From positions 1 to 9,867 of the forward strand of contig CAAFQL010000156.1 of the NCBI GenBank assembly GCA_900765125.1: a stretch of 9,867 nt of DNA, in the 5' to 3' direction. Source of the stretch: Oscillospiraceae bacterium. Its GTDB lineage: Bacteria > Bacillota > Clostridia > Oscillospirales > Ruminococcaceae. The translations under genes and the position numbers were made by a program. This document shows, in pieces, positions 1 to 6,828 of the stretch (position 1 is the first letter of the stretch; the number at the start of each line of letters is the position of its first letter). Under the pieces are notes generated by a model that saw only the letters and a program-made list of their open reading frames with translations, searched no databases and was not told the DNA's origin.

Positions 1-63
1 ATATAAAAATAAAAAGTTACACGGTTTCATGCTAAATAGCCGCCGCTGCATACTTTTTCAAAC

Positions 64-108
64 ACGGAAAGGCAGAGGGATCCCCATCTGCCTTTTCACC
101 GTATTTTT
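64..108 (-). terminator. Hairpin terminator downstream of rpsO
   Basis: A perfect 9-bp inverted repeat (68-76 with 87-95, AAAGGCAGA/TCTGCCTTT) encloses a 10-nt loop. An outer ACGG/CCGT pair (64-67 with 99-102) extends the stem past a 3-nt bulge. It starts about 14 nt beyond the rpsO stop codon. Reading with rpsO, the stem is followed by a poor U-tract. Reading on the plus strand it is followed by ATTTTTC, a better U-tract. It may therefore work in both directions, or also serve a plus-strand gene left of the window that cannot be seen. The bases from 1 to 63 show nothing else I can support. Confidence 0.65.
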
Positions 109-115
109 CATCAAA

Positions 116-382
116 TTACTTACGAATACCAAGCTTTTCGATGCAAGCACGATAACGGTTTACATCCTTTTTCTTCATGTAAGCAAGCAAGTTTCTTCTG
201 TGACCAACCATCTTGAGAAGACCTCTTCTGGAATGATGATCCTTCTTGTGTGTCTTCAGGTGTTCAGTAAGGTCATTAATTCTCTTTGTGAGAATAGCAA
301 CCTGAACTTCAGGAGAACCTGTGTCAGTTTCGTGCAGACGATTCTGCTCGATTACGCTTGTCTTTTCTTCTTTCAGCATCAT
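116..382 (-). CDS. rpsO: 30S ribosomal protein S15
   Basis: Primary 16S rRNA-binding protein of the small ribosomal subunit platform. It binds the three-way junction of the central domain early in 30S assembly. The 88-residue length is normal for bacterial S15. Family landmarks are all present: the N-terminal ETDTGSPEVQ block, LTEHLKTHKKDHHSRRGLL and the basic VGHRRNLLAYM segment that contacts rRNA. The start is one of two adjacent ATG codons. The SD GAGGTGA (390-396) lies 7 nt before the first ATG and 10 nt before the second, so either could be used. Lysine codons are mostly AAG, as expected of a highly expressed gene. It has its own promoter and a structured leader, and a hairpin terminator follows. 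In many bacteria pnp follows rpsO; here the window ends too soon to tell. Confidence 0.97.
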   Translation of the reverse strand: MMLKEEKTSVIEQNRLHETDTGSPEVQVAILTKRINDLTEHLKTHKKDHHSRRGLLKMVGHRRNLLAYMKKKDVNRYRACIEKLGIRK

Positions 383-478
383 GATAAATTCACCTCATTA
401 AAAATTTTATCACAAACATAGAAACGGGCAGGTGATATTCCGCTTTGCGGTTATACCCCGTATCCAAGTACATGACCT
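383..478 (-). promoter_or_regulatory. Structured rpsO leader with anti-Shine-Dalgarno, candidate S15 autoregulatory element
   Basis: Seen in the minus-strand RNA, 5' to 3': a closing stem ACGGG (457-461) with CCCGU (424-428); inside it the hairpin CCGC-AAA-GCGG (440-450); then UCACCU (430-435). UCACCU is the exact reverse complement of AGGUGA (390-395), the core of the rpsO SD. A second helix just upstream of the start codon pairs 403-412 with 382-390 (9 bp, one bulged A) and presents most of the SD in its loop. Bacterial S15 is known to repress its own mRNA through varied leader structures that mimic its rRNA site. Assigning this leader to that class is inference. I did not recognise a specific published S15 leader family. 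Confidence 0.6.
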
Positions 479-482
479 ATTT

Positions 483-511
483 ATTATATCACAATTCACG
501 CAATTTGTAAA
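483..511 (-). promoter_or_regulatory. Sigma-A-type promoter of rpsO
   Basis: On the minus strand the -35 element is TTTACA (506-511, five of six consensus bases). A 17-bp spacer follows, then a perfect -10 TATAAT (483-488) preceded by TGA, an extended -10 TGn element. Transcription should begin near 476-478, leaving a leader of about 95 nt before rpsO. It lies only 27 nt after the stop codon of the upstream DUF624 gene, with no terminator in between, so read-through from that gene is also possible. Confidence 0.85.
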
Positions 512-529
512 GTTACGATTCTGTGAATT
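493..529. repeat. Inverted repeat spanning the rpsO -35 region
   Basis: AATTCAC (493-499) and GTGAATT (523-529) are perfect 7-bp arms with centres 30 bp apart, about three helical turns. They flank the -35 hexamer of the rpsO promoter, and one arm lies in the spacer. It could be an operator for a dimeric regulator or a weak hairpin in read-through RNA. Arms this AT-rich could also arise by chance. Confidence 0.3.
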
Positions 530-538
530 TTGTACTTT

Positions 539-1528
539 TCAGGAAATAATCTTTCCCTTGTGCTTTATATTCTTTCCACTGCCATTGGATTTTGCCTTTT
601 TGGGCATAGTTATAGGCTTTTCCTTACCTCCCATGTCCTCAAACAAAGTCTCTTCAGGATCAGTGAATTCTTCCAGTTCACCGAGAAGTTCCGGATTTAT
701 TTCTCCTTTCTGCTCGTAATAAGGATTGATAATATACTTCTGAATGATCGGATAGCTGTTAAAACATATCACAAGACCCAACCACGAAGCAGGTATAAAA
801 GGAAGGATGGACATAGCAATAACAGCGATTCCCATATCGGCAAATATTATCAGCCCTGCAAAAATTCCAACAAAAACTGTAATTACCGCAAGTGTGATTA
901 TGTTCTTTTTTAGAGCAATAATTGCAAGGGACAATGAATTTTTGAGTATCTGTTTCAGTTTCAGATTAGTAGCAATTACCATAAGAAATGTGTAAAAATT
1001 CATCATCAGCACAACTATTCCTATGCTGAGTGCCAAAGCAAAGAAAACATAGAATATCTTACTGTCATAATATTTTATAAGAATCGGATAAATATAGAGA
1101 GACGCTGCTATACAGAGTGCAACAAAGCAGTCTATCACACCAATAATGCAGCTGTTTTTAAACTCGCTCTTAAATGTCTTGAAAAAGTCGTGTACCATAA
1201 ACACGGATTTATCAAGAACGAAAGCTCTCAGAACTTTTGTATGTCCGGCTGTTGCAGGACCAAAAAGAACAACGAAAAGTACAGCCAGTCCTGCTATAAG
1301 CAGAATTGAAGGCATACCGCTTGGAATAGTTCCATTATATCTCATAAAGAAAACTGCAGCAGCACCAACAAGCGGCAAAAAGAACAGCGAATATAAAATA
1401 TTCAGACCAATAAGCTTCCAGAATTTTCTTCCGAACAGCTCCATAAATCTGAAAAAGGCTTTTTTCTTAGGGGCATTTTTAGCAATACCAGCCCCGGCAT
1501 TTTCGTAATTTTGTCCGAATAGACCCAT
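539..1528 (-). CDS. DUF624 (YesL-like) family integral membrane protein
   Basis: Function unknown. The 329-residue protein has about six hydrophobic segments (about 37-62, 74-92, 127-150, 158-185, 209-230, 236-260). Family resemblance lies in the segment GLNILYSLFFLPLVGA (41-56) and in the loop at 90-125, with GPATAGHTKVLRAF followed by HDFFKTFKSEFK. This is the pattern I associate with YesL/DUF624 proteins, which in Firmicutes are often found near carbohydrate uptake genes. It is longer than the usual 200 or so residues. The extra part is a cytoplasmic-looking tail, acidic at 276-300 (ELLGELEEF, DPEETLFED) and then lysine-rich to the end. The SD AGAAAGGA (1541-1548) sits 12 nt upstream, a rather long spacing. 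It lies 22 nt after the SpoIIM-like gene, so the two are probably co-transcribed. Confidence 0.65.
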   Translation of the reverse strand: MGLFGQNYENAGAGIAKNAPKKKAFFRFMELFGRKFWKLIGLNILYSLFFLPLVGAAAVFFMRYNGTIPSGMPSILLIAGLAVLFVVLFGPATAGHTKVLRAFVLDKSVFMVHDFFKTFKSEFKNSCIIGVIDCFVALCIAASLYIYPILIKYYDSKIFYVFFALALSIGIVVLMMNFYTFLMVIATNLKLKQILKNSLSLAIIALKKNIITLAVITVFVGIFAGLIIFADMGIAVIAMSILPFIPASWLGLVICFNSYPIIQKYIINPYYEQKGEINPELLGELEEFTDPEETLFEDMGGKEKPITMPKKAKSNGSGKNIKHKGKIIS

Positions 1529-1550
1529 TATTTTTTTAATTCCTTTCTAA

Positions 1551-2144
1551 TCATTGTAAAACATCACAGAAAAGGGCATATATTCCACTTGCAGTCAAAA
1601 TCATAAAAAGCAGTACGCTGAATCTTATCAAATAAAACTTTAATCTTTTACCCATATCAAGTGTATCAGTTTCCGAAACATATACACCAAGAGAAGCACA
1701 GGAAAAACGCATTGCTTCACGTACTGCAAGAAGAAGTATAAATGATACCATTATGGTGTAAACTGCGGTTAAAATATACAGTGGAAGAGCTGAAACTATA
1801 AGCTCCTTCGACATCTTGGCAAGACAGCATCCTGATACAAAACTATGAATTGTTAAAACAGCAAGTAAAAAAGGCTGTCCTACTGCACAAAATCCCAAAA
1901 ACAGCGTCAAGATCCATAAACCCCCATTTCTCATAATCGAATAGAGAAATACATCTGACCCGTCTGCCGAATCTCCTGCCATTCCATATGTAATACAAAA
2001 CTTGCATATTGACGAATCTTCATATTTCATAACGAAAAACGTCCCCAAAATACAGCCTATTGCAAGCAATAACATATAAATAAGGATCTCCAGTTTCCGC
2101 CTTTGTGCAGCTGTAAACCATAGTCTCAGACTCATCCTTTTCAT
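1551..2144 (-). CDS. SpoIIM-like (stage II sporulation protein M / DUF95) membrane protein
   Basis: A 197-residue protein with about five hydrophobic segments (19-38, 76-96, 97-112, 117-140, 170-192). The central segment NGGLWILTLFLGFCAVGQP (73-91) followed by a glycine/cysteine-containing helix resembles the N-x-x-x-lllG-x-x-x-G-x-P core of SpoIIM. SpoIIM works with SpoIID and SpoIIP in engulfment-stage peptidoglycan remodelling in Bacillus. Related DUF95 proteins also occur outside sporulation, so function is not certain. I chose the ATG at 2144 because a full AGGAGG (2151-2156) lies 6 nt before it. The in-frame ATG eight codons upstream has no such site. The 71-nt gap after proC holds a TATAAT-like hexamer (2201-2206, minus strand) but no convincing -35 and no terminator, so it may be read from the proC promoter. 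Confidence 0.5.
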   Translation of the reverse strand: MKRMSLRLWFTAAQRRKLEILIYMLLLAIGCILGTFFVMKYEDSSICKFCITYGMAGDSADGSDVFLYSIMRNGGLWILTLFLGFCAVGQPFLLAVLTIHSFVSGCCLAKMSKELIVSALPLYILTAVYTIMVSFILLLAVREAMRFSCASLGVYVSETDTLDMGKRLKFYLIRFSVLLFMILTASGIYALFCDVLQ

Positions 2145-2215
2145 AAAGCTCCTCCTTTTGCACAACACCTTTTTATAAATATTATGCAGGAGATGCTTTT
2201 ATTATACTAATGGTC

Positions 2216-3013
2216 TTACTTTGAAAGTTCATAAGCTCTTTTTGTGCAGCGATCGCAGGCATCCGCAACTATATCGGTAAGCTTGCCTTCATAAAGTGCG
2301 TCAAGACCTGCAAGTGTAGTTCCTCCCGGAGATGATACCATACGGATCAGTTCATCTACTGTCATACCGGATTCTGTAAGCATTTTTGCTGAACCAATAA
2401 GAGTCTGTGCAAAGAGTGACAGAGCTGTACTTCCGTCAATATTCTGTGACTCAGCATATTCAACAAAGCCCTTTGCAAAGAGGTAAATAAACGCAGGACT
2501 GCTGCCATTTATCGCAATGATCTCTTTCATTTTATCAGAAGCTATTACAGCAGTTATACCGCATGAATCAAATATCTGTCTTACAACCAAAAATTCCTCA
2601 TTACTTACAGAATCATTCTTTGAAAGTGCGGTTGCGCCTATTCCCAAAAGTAACGGAGTATTTGGCATAACAAGTACTACCTTTGCATTTGGAATGGTTT
2701 CGGAACGAATATATTCAGATGTGATGCCTGCTGCAATTGATACTATTACAGTTTCCTCTGTTACCGCATCTTTAATACATGGCAAAACATCACCAAACTG
2801 CTGCGGCTTTATGGCAAGAAAAACGTATTTACAGTTTTTTGCAATATCAAAAGCACTTTCCATAGCCGTAACACCTATTTCTGAAAGCGCAATAAGCTTG
2901 TCCTTGAATGTGTCAAAGGCAAAAAGCTCTGCTTTTGAAGATATACTGCTGTTTGCAATACCTTTTATAATGGCACTTCCCATATTTCCGGCACCTATAA
3001 AACCTATTTTCAT
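2216..3013 (-). CDS. proC: Pyrroline-5-carboxylate reductase
   Basis: Catalyses the last step of proline synthesis, NAD(P)H-dependent reduction of 1-pyrroline-5-carboxylate to L-proline, in the cytosol. The 265-residue protein starts with a Rossmann dinucleotide-binding motif, GFIGAGNMG (4-12). AIKPQQ (67-72) and MPNTP (116-120) are typical of the family. The C-terminal dimerisation domain carries the P5CR signature around SSPGGTT (227-233) followed by LAGLDALYEG. I chose the ATG at 3013 because MKIGFIGAG is the normal family N-terminus and GAGGA (3025-3029) lies upstream, though at 11 nt it is rather far. In-frame ATGs at 3031 and 3049 would add 6 or 12 residues without a better SD. It has its own divergent promoter. 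No terminator is visible after it. Confidence 0.96.
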   Translation of the reverse strand: MKIGFIGAGNMGSAIIKGIANSSISSKAELFAFDTFKDKLIALSEIGVTAMESAFDIAKNCKYVFLAIKPQQFGDVLPCIKDAVTEETVIVSIAAGITSEYIRSETIPNAKVVLVMPNTPLLLGIGATALSKNDSVSNEEFLVVRQIFDSCGITAVIASDKMKEIIAINGSSPAFIYLFAKGFVEYAESQNIDGSTALSLFAQTLIGSAKMLTESGMTVDELIRMVSSPGGTTLAGLDALYEGKLTDIVADACDRCTKRAYELSK

Positions 3014-3091
3014 ATCAAAATCAATCCTCATTTCAAAAAATATTATCATGGCAACACTGCATAATTCTGATATACTATGTTAACCTATTAT

Positions 3092-3120
3092 ATTATACAG
3101 CACTACCAAAAGAAAATCAA
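3092..3120 (-). promoter_or_regulatory. Sigma-A-type promoter of proC
   Basis: On the minus strand TTGATT (3115-3120) is separated by exactly 17 bp from a perfect TATAAT (3092-3097). A second overlapping TATAAT follows at 3087-3092. Transcription should start near 3085, giving a leader of about 70 nt to the chosen proC start. It is back to back with the plus-strand promoter, with 64 bp between the two -35 boxes; that gap is AT-rich and holds no further element I can support. Confidence 0.82.
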
Positions 3121-3184
3121 GTGCATTTTATTACATTGCTAAATTTTAACATGATAATTAAAGAAATATTAATGCGCAAAATTA

Positions 3185-3213
3185 TTGACATCTGTGATTA
3201 TATGATGTATAAT
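3185..3213 (+). promoter_or_regulatory. Full-consensus sigma-A promoter of the flavoprotein-membrane protein operon
   Basis: TTGACA (3185-3190), a 17-bp spacer and TATAAT (3208-3213) match the housekeeping consensus at all 12 positions. The expected start point is near 3220, giving a 5' leader of about 48 nt. A promoter this close to consensus suggests strong basal expression or the need for a repressor. Confidence 0.92.
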
Positions 3214-3220
3214 AATATGT

Positions 3221-3236
3221 ATGTATGAATATACAT
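3221..3236. repeat. Short palindrome at the operon's transcription start
   Basis: ATGTAT (3221-3226) and ATACAT (3231-3236) form a perfect 6-bp inverted repeat around GAAT. It lies at roughly +1 to +16 of the predicted transcript. It could be a repressor operator or a 5' hairpin that protects the mRNA. The sequence is AT-rich, so chance is a fair alternative. Confidence 0.3.
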
Positions 3237-3267
3237 TAGTATTTTTAATATAAGAAAGGACACAAGT

Positions 3268-4845
3268 ATGAAGAAAAAAGTAATTATTATCGGTGCAGGT
3301 CCTGCTGGACTGACAGCGGCGTTTGAACTGCTGAAAGCACAGCCTGACCAGTATGATGTAACGATTCTTGAAGAAAGCGGCGAAATAGGCGGTATTTCCA
3401 AGACGGTACAATACAAGAATAATCGTATGGACATCGGCGGACACCGTTTCTTCTCAAAGGATGATCGTGTTATGACATGGTGGGACGAGCTTATGCCAAG
3501 ACAGGGTAAGCCGTCATTTGACGATCAGAAACTCGGACGTGAAAAGAAGCTTCGTGCAGGCGGACCTGATCCTGAAAAGACTGACCGTGTAATGCTGGTA
3601 AGAGGCAGAGTATCACGTATTTATTATAAAAAGAAGTTCTTCGACTATCCGGTTACAATGAAGCCTGAAACTATCAAGAACATGGGATTTGGTACAACTG
3701 TTCAGGCAGGATGCAGCTATATGAAGTCTGCTCTGCATAAGCTTCCAGAGGATTCTCTGGAAAACTTCTACATTAATCGTTTTGGTAAGAAGCTTTACTC
3801 AATGTTCTTCGAGGGCTACACCGAAAAGCTCTGGGGACGTCACCCAAGTGAGATCTCCGCTGACTGGGGTTCTCAGCGAGTAAAGGGTCTGTCTATCCGT
3901 GCTGTTATAAAGGATATGTGGAACAAGACATTCTCAAAGAAAAACGATAATGCAAAGGTGGAAACATCTCTCATCGAAGAATTCTACTACCCTAAGTACG
4001 GTCCGGGTCAGCTCTGGGAAACTGCTGCTGCCGAAGTACAGAAAATGGGCGGCCAGATCATCATGCATACAAAGGCTGTGAAGATTAATACTGATGGCAA
4101 GAAAACAGTAAAGTCCATTGTATGTGATAAGAACGGTGAAAACGTAACTATGGACTGTGATATTCTCATTTCCTCAATGCCTGTAAAGGATCTTGTTGAA
4201 GGAATGAATGATGTTCCGGAAAATCTTAGAAATATTGCAAGCGGTCTCCCCTATCGTGACTTTGTAACAGTAGGTCTGCTTGTTGATAAACTTAACCTCA
4301 AAAATGAAACTGATATAAAGACGCTGGGCAATATAGTTCCGGACTGCTGGATCTATGTTCAGGATGTTGGCGTAAAGCTTGGTAGAATCCAGATATTCAA
4401 TAACTGGTCACCATACATGGTATCTGATCCGGAACACAATGTATGGATCGGTCTTGAATATTTCTGTGCTGAGGGTGATTCTTTCTGGAATATGTCCGAT
4501 AAGGAATGTATCAATATGGCAATTGGTGAACTGATTAAAATGGGCGTTATAAGCAGCGCGTCTGATGTCAAGGACAGCCATCGTGAAAAGGTTAAAAAGG
4601 CATATCCGGCGTATTTTGATACATATGCACAGATGGACGAACTGGTCGATTACCTCAGCGGATTTGAAAACCTCTACTGCGTAGGCAGAAACGGTCAGCA
4701 CCGCTATAATAATATGGATCACTCAATGGCTACTTCTTTTGAAGCTGTTAAAAATATTATAAACGGCGACACCTCTAAGGTAAATATCTGGAATGTTAAT
4801 ACGGAAAAGGAATACCATGAGGAGAAAACGGAGGCCGCACAATGA
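3268..4845 (+). CDS. FAD/NAD(P)-dependent oxidoreductase, UDP-galactopyranose mutase-like
   Basis: A 525-residue soluble flavoprotein. The N-terminus has a Rossmann FAD-binding motif, VIIIGAGPAG (5-14), an acidic strand end (LEES, 34-37) that should bind the FAD ribose, and the GG doublet region GEIGG (38-42). MDIGGHRFFSK (54-64) is typical of the amine oxidase/protoporphyrinogen oxidase/UGM superfamily. FFEGYTEKLWG (180-190) resembles the YTxKQWG signature of UDP-galactopyranose mutase. The C-terminal FAD contact is probably YCVGRNGQHRYNNMDHS (470-486). At 525 residues it is longer than UGM (about 370-390), so the substrate is probably not simply UDP-galactopyranose. I infer a redox or redox-neutral step on an activated or lipid-linked sugar. 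AAAGGA (3255-3260) lies 7 nt before the start. Lysine codons are mostly AAG, as in rpsO, which suggests high expression. The stop overlaps the next gene by ATGA. Confidence 0.82.
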   Translation: MKKKVIIIGAGPAGLTAAFELLKAQPDQYDVTILEESGEIGGISKTVQYKNNRMDIGGHRFFSKDDRVMTWWDELMPRQGKPSFDDQKLGREKKLRAGGPDPEKTDRVMLVRGRVSRIYYKKKFFDYPVTMKPETIKNMGFGTTVQAGCSYMKSALHKLPEDSLENFYINRFGKKLYSMFFEGYTEKLWGRHPSEISADWGSQRVKGLSIRAVIKDMWNKTFSKKNDNAKVETSLIEEFYYPKYGPGQLWETAAAEVQKMGGQIIMHTKAVKINTDGKKTVKSIVCDKNGENVTMDCDILISSMPVKDLVEGMNDVPENLRNIASGLPYRDFVTVGLLVDKLNLKNETDIKTLGNIVPDCWIYVQDVGVKLGRIQIFNNWSPYMVSDPEHNVWIGLEYFCAEGDSFWNMSDKECINMAIGELIKMGVISSASDVKDSHREKVKKAYPAYFDTYAQMDELVDYLSGFENLYCVGRNGQHRYNNMDHSMATSFEAVKNIINGDTSKVNIWNVNTEKEYHEEKTEAAQ

Positions 4846-6824
4846 GTGAGCCAAATGAACTGATAAAAGATCCACATGAGAACGCAGAAGAGTCTGAGAC
4901 TTTAGAAGAAGCTGCTAAGGTCGTAGAATCGGAAGATAATGTTGTCAATGATACTGTCTGTGAAAGTACAGAAAATTCAGAAAGTACAGAAAGTACAGAT
5001 GATGAAAACATTGATTCTTCCATATCAGAAGCAGACGAAAGTACTCAGGAAGAGCTCTCTGAGGGAGCAGATGATACTGATGATATCAGCAAAGACGAAG
5101 TTCTGAGTGAAGATGATTCTGAAGAAACTTCTGAAACTTCCGAAGAGAATATGACTTTTGAAGAAGAAAAAGAAAATCAGGAAGTCACCCCAGAAGAAAA
5201 TAAAAAGCGTAAGATAGATCTTAAAAAAGTCGGCAAAATTGTTCTTAACATTGCAAGTCTGATTATAATGTGTACAGGAATAGTTCTCGTACTCTACTTC
5301 ATATGGGGACCTGCACGAAATGAATTTCATTCAGACAGCACCGACACACTTTACTGGGCAGAAGCGGCAATGCAGGGAAATGGAATTATAAATCCTGATT
5401 TCAGTTATGCTGCAATAATGCCTTTTGGCGGAAATCTTTTCATGCAGATATGGATTCCCTTCTTCGGCATAAGTATGCTTACCCACACGCTGGGCATGAC
5501 TACATTTTTTGTTCTGTTTACAGCCGCTCTATTCTGGCTGCTGCATGAAATGAAATGGAGCTTCAGATGGAAAGGCATTGCGATCGGCGGTATGCTTATG
5601 GCTATTTCTCTAAGCGAAAAGCTAAGAGAAATATTCTGGGGTCATGTAATTTATTATAGCTTAGGAATGCTTTTCCTTCTAATAGGACTTTCTCTTGTTC
5701 TTCATATTTACAATTTACAGATCAAACCAAACACCAAAGGCTTAAAAGTAAAGAAAGTATTCTTCCTTCTTCTTCTACTTGCAATGTTTATATTCTGCTG
5801 TACAAATTCAACCACAGCAATCGCACTCTTTGCGCTGCCTATTATGGGTGCACTCGTTTGCGAAAGAGTTCTCGATCACACTACTCCACTCAAAAGCAAA
5901 AAAACTCTTATGAGTATTATAATGCTTATACTCTGCGGTGCAGGCGTTGTTCTGGGAATGAAGCTGGGAGAGCATCTGGCAAATGGCGTTCAGGCAGGTT
6001 ATGCTACTGCTTATTCTCATTTCTCAGAAACAAATACATGGTGGGAACATATTGAGAACCTACCGCTGGCGTTCCTTAACCTTAATGGTCTTGATGTATC
6101 AGCTGAGTATTTCCTGATGTCTAAGGAAGGCATTGATATAATAATGCTTCTGGCACATGTTGCTGTAATTGTTATTCTGCCATTTGCTGCACTATTCAAT
6201 TATAAGAAGATAAAAGAAACAGGTCTCAGAATGCTCATATGGTCGCATTTTGTATCTACTGCATTTATACTCATAGGATATATCTGTGGAGGTTTGAATA
6301 CAGCTAACTGGAGACTGTCTCCACTTATCGTTACAAGCTTCCTTGTAAGCATTTCATTTATGCGCTGGATCTATAAGAATACAGAGTTCAAGAGACTTGG
6401 AATTCTGCTTTTAGTACCTGCTGCTTATGTATGCACAAGCTGTGCTATTGATATAGCAAAGATGCCTCATGATTCCTATTTGGAAAATACACACTATAAG
6501 CTTGCTCAGTATCTGGAGGAAAACGATCTTGAATACGGATATGCAACATTCTGGAATGCACAGGTTATCACTGTACAGTCTGATTCAAAGTGCAAAGTCA
6601 GAAATGTTGATATAAACGAAAACGGAGTTTTCAGGAATCCATATCAGAGTAATACTAAATGGTTTGAAGACCAGGAAGGTCAGGATGATTACTTCCTGCT
6701 TATGGATTTTGGTCAGCATCAGACCCTTATTGATTCAGGAAATGAACTGAATACAAAACCGCATAAGGAACTTGAATATCTCGGATATTACATCTGGGTA
6801 TTTGAAGAAAATATAATACAATAA
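4842..6824 (+). CDS. Polytopic membrane protein, putative GT-C-type glycosyltransferase with acidic N-terminal tail
   Basis: The 660-residue protein has three parts. Residues 1-120 are extremely rich in Glu, Asp, Ser and Thr, with no hydrophobic stretch; this is probably a disordered cytoplasmic tail. A basic patch KKRKIDLKK (121-129) precedes the first membrane helix (about 131-155). About ten more helices follow to residue 535. The first external loop carries HSDSTDTLYW (163-172), whose Asp165 and Asp168 are where GT-C enzymes place their catalytic acidic residue. A C-terminal extracytoplasmic domain (about 540-660) includes YGYATFWNAQVITVQSDSK (565-583), reminiscent of tails on membrane glycosyltransferases. 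I did not identify a named family. The start has GGAGG (4830-4834) 7 nt upstream and overlaps the flavoprotein stop, so the two are translationally coupled. I infer that it transfers a lipid-linked sugar made or modified with the flavoprotein's help. An oligosaccharide flippase or polymerase is an alternative. Confidence 0.55.
   Translation: MSEPNELIKDPHENAEESETLEEAAKVVESEDNVVNDTVCESTENSESTESTDDENIDSSISEADESTQEELSEGADDTDDISKDEVLSEDDSEETSETSEENMTFEEEKENQEVTPEENKKRKIDLKKVGKIVLNIASLIIMCTGIVLVLYFIWGPARNEFHSDSTDTLYWAEAAMQGNGIINPDFSYAAIMPFGGNLFMQIWIPFFGISMLTHTLGMTTFFVLFTAALFWLLHEMKWSFRWKGIAIGGMLMAISLSEKLREIFWGHVIYYSLGMLFLLIGLSLVLHIYNLQIKPNTKGLKVKKVFFLLLLLAMFIFCCTNSTTAIALFALPIMGALVCERVLDHTTPLKSKKTLMSIIMLILCGAGVVLGMKLGEHLANGVQAGYATAYSHFSETNTWWEHIENLPLAFLNLNGLDVSAEYFLMSKEGIDIIMLLAHVAVIVILPFAALFNYKKIKETGLRMLIWSHFVSTAFILIGYICGGLNTANWRLSPLIVTSFLVSISFMRWIYKNTEFKRLGILLLVPAAYVCTSCAIDIAKMPHDSYLENTHYKLAQYLEENDLEYGYATFWNAQVITVQSDSKCKVRNVDINENGVFRNPYQSNTKWFEDQEGQDDYFLLMDFGQHQTLIDSGNELNTKPHKELEYLGYYIWVFEENIIQ
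4962..4997 (+). repeat. In-frame 9-bp repeat encoding Glu-Ser-Thr
   Basis: GAAAGTACA occurs at 4962-4970, 4980-4988 and 4989-4997, with a diverged unit (GAAAATTCA, Glu-Asn-Ser) between the first two. A partial fifth copy is at 5037-5045. All are in frame and encode EST at residues 41-52 and 66-68. Changes in copy number would keep the reading frame, so tail length could vary among strains. Confidence 0.75.
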
Positions 6825-6828
6825 AAAC

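Noticed and set aside
77..84. GGGATCCC palindrome
   Set aside because: It is only the loop of the terminator hairpin downstream of rpsO; no independent role is needed.
29..421. 130-residue plus-strand open frame
   Set aside because: It is antisense to rpsO and runs across the terminator hairpin; its apparent protein looks like complement-strand shadow sequence.
432..913. Two overlapping plus-strand open frames antisense to the DUF624 gene and rpsO promoter
   Set aside because: They cross the consensus rpsO promoter and leader and show no protein family features.
1146..1508. 120-residue plus-strand open frame
   Set aside because: Shadow of the DUF624 gene on the opposite strand, with no RBS or motif.
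2201..2206. TATAAT on the minus strand as a separate promoter for the SpoIIM-like gene
   Set aside because: No acceptable -35 hexamer at 16-18 bp and no extended -10, so it stands alone in AT-rich DNA.
2517..3083. 188-residue plus-strand open frame
   Set aside because: It is antisense to proC, which has clear family motifs, its own promoter and an RBS. The plus-strand frame has no recognisable protein features and no SD.
3169..3444. Minus-strand open frames over the promoter and 5' end of the flavoprotein gene
   Set aside because: They overlap a full-consensus promoter and a clear FAD-binding N-terminus on the plus strand.
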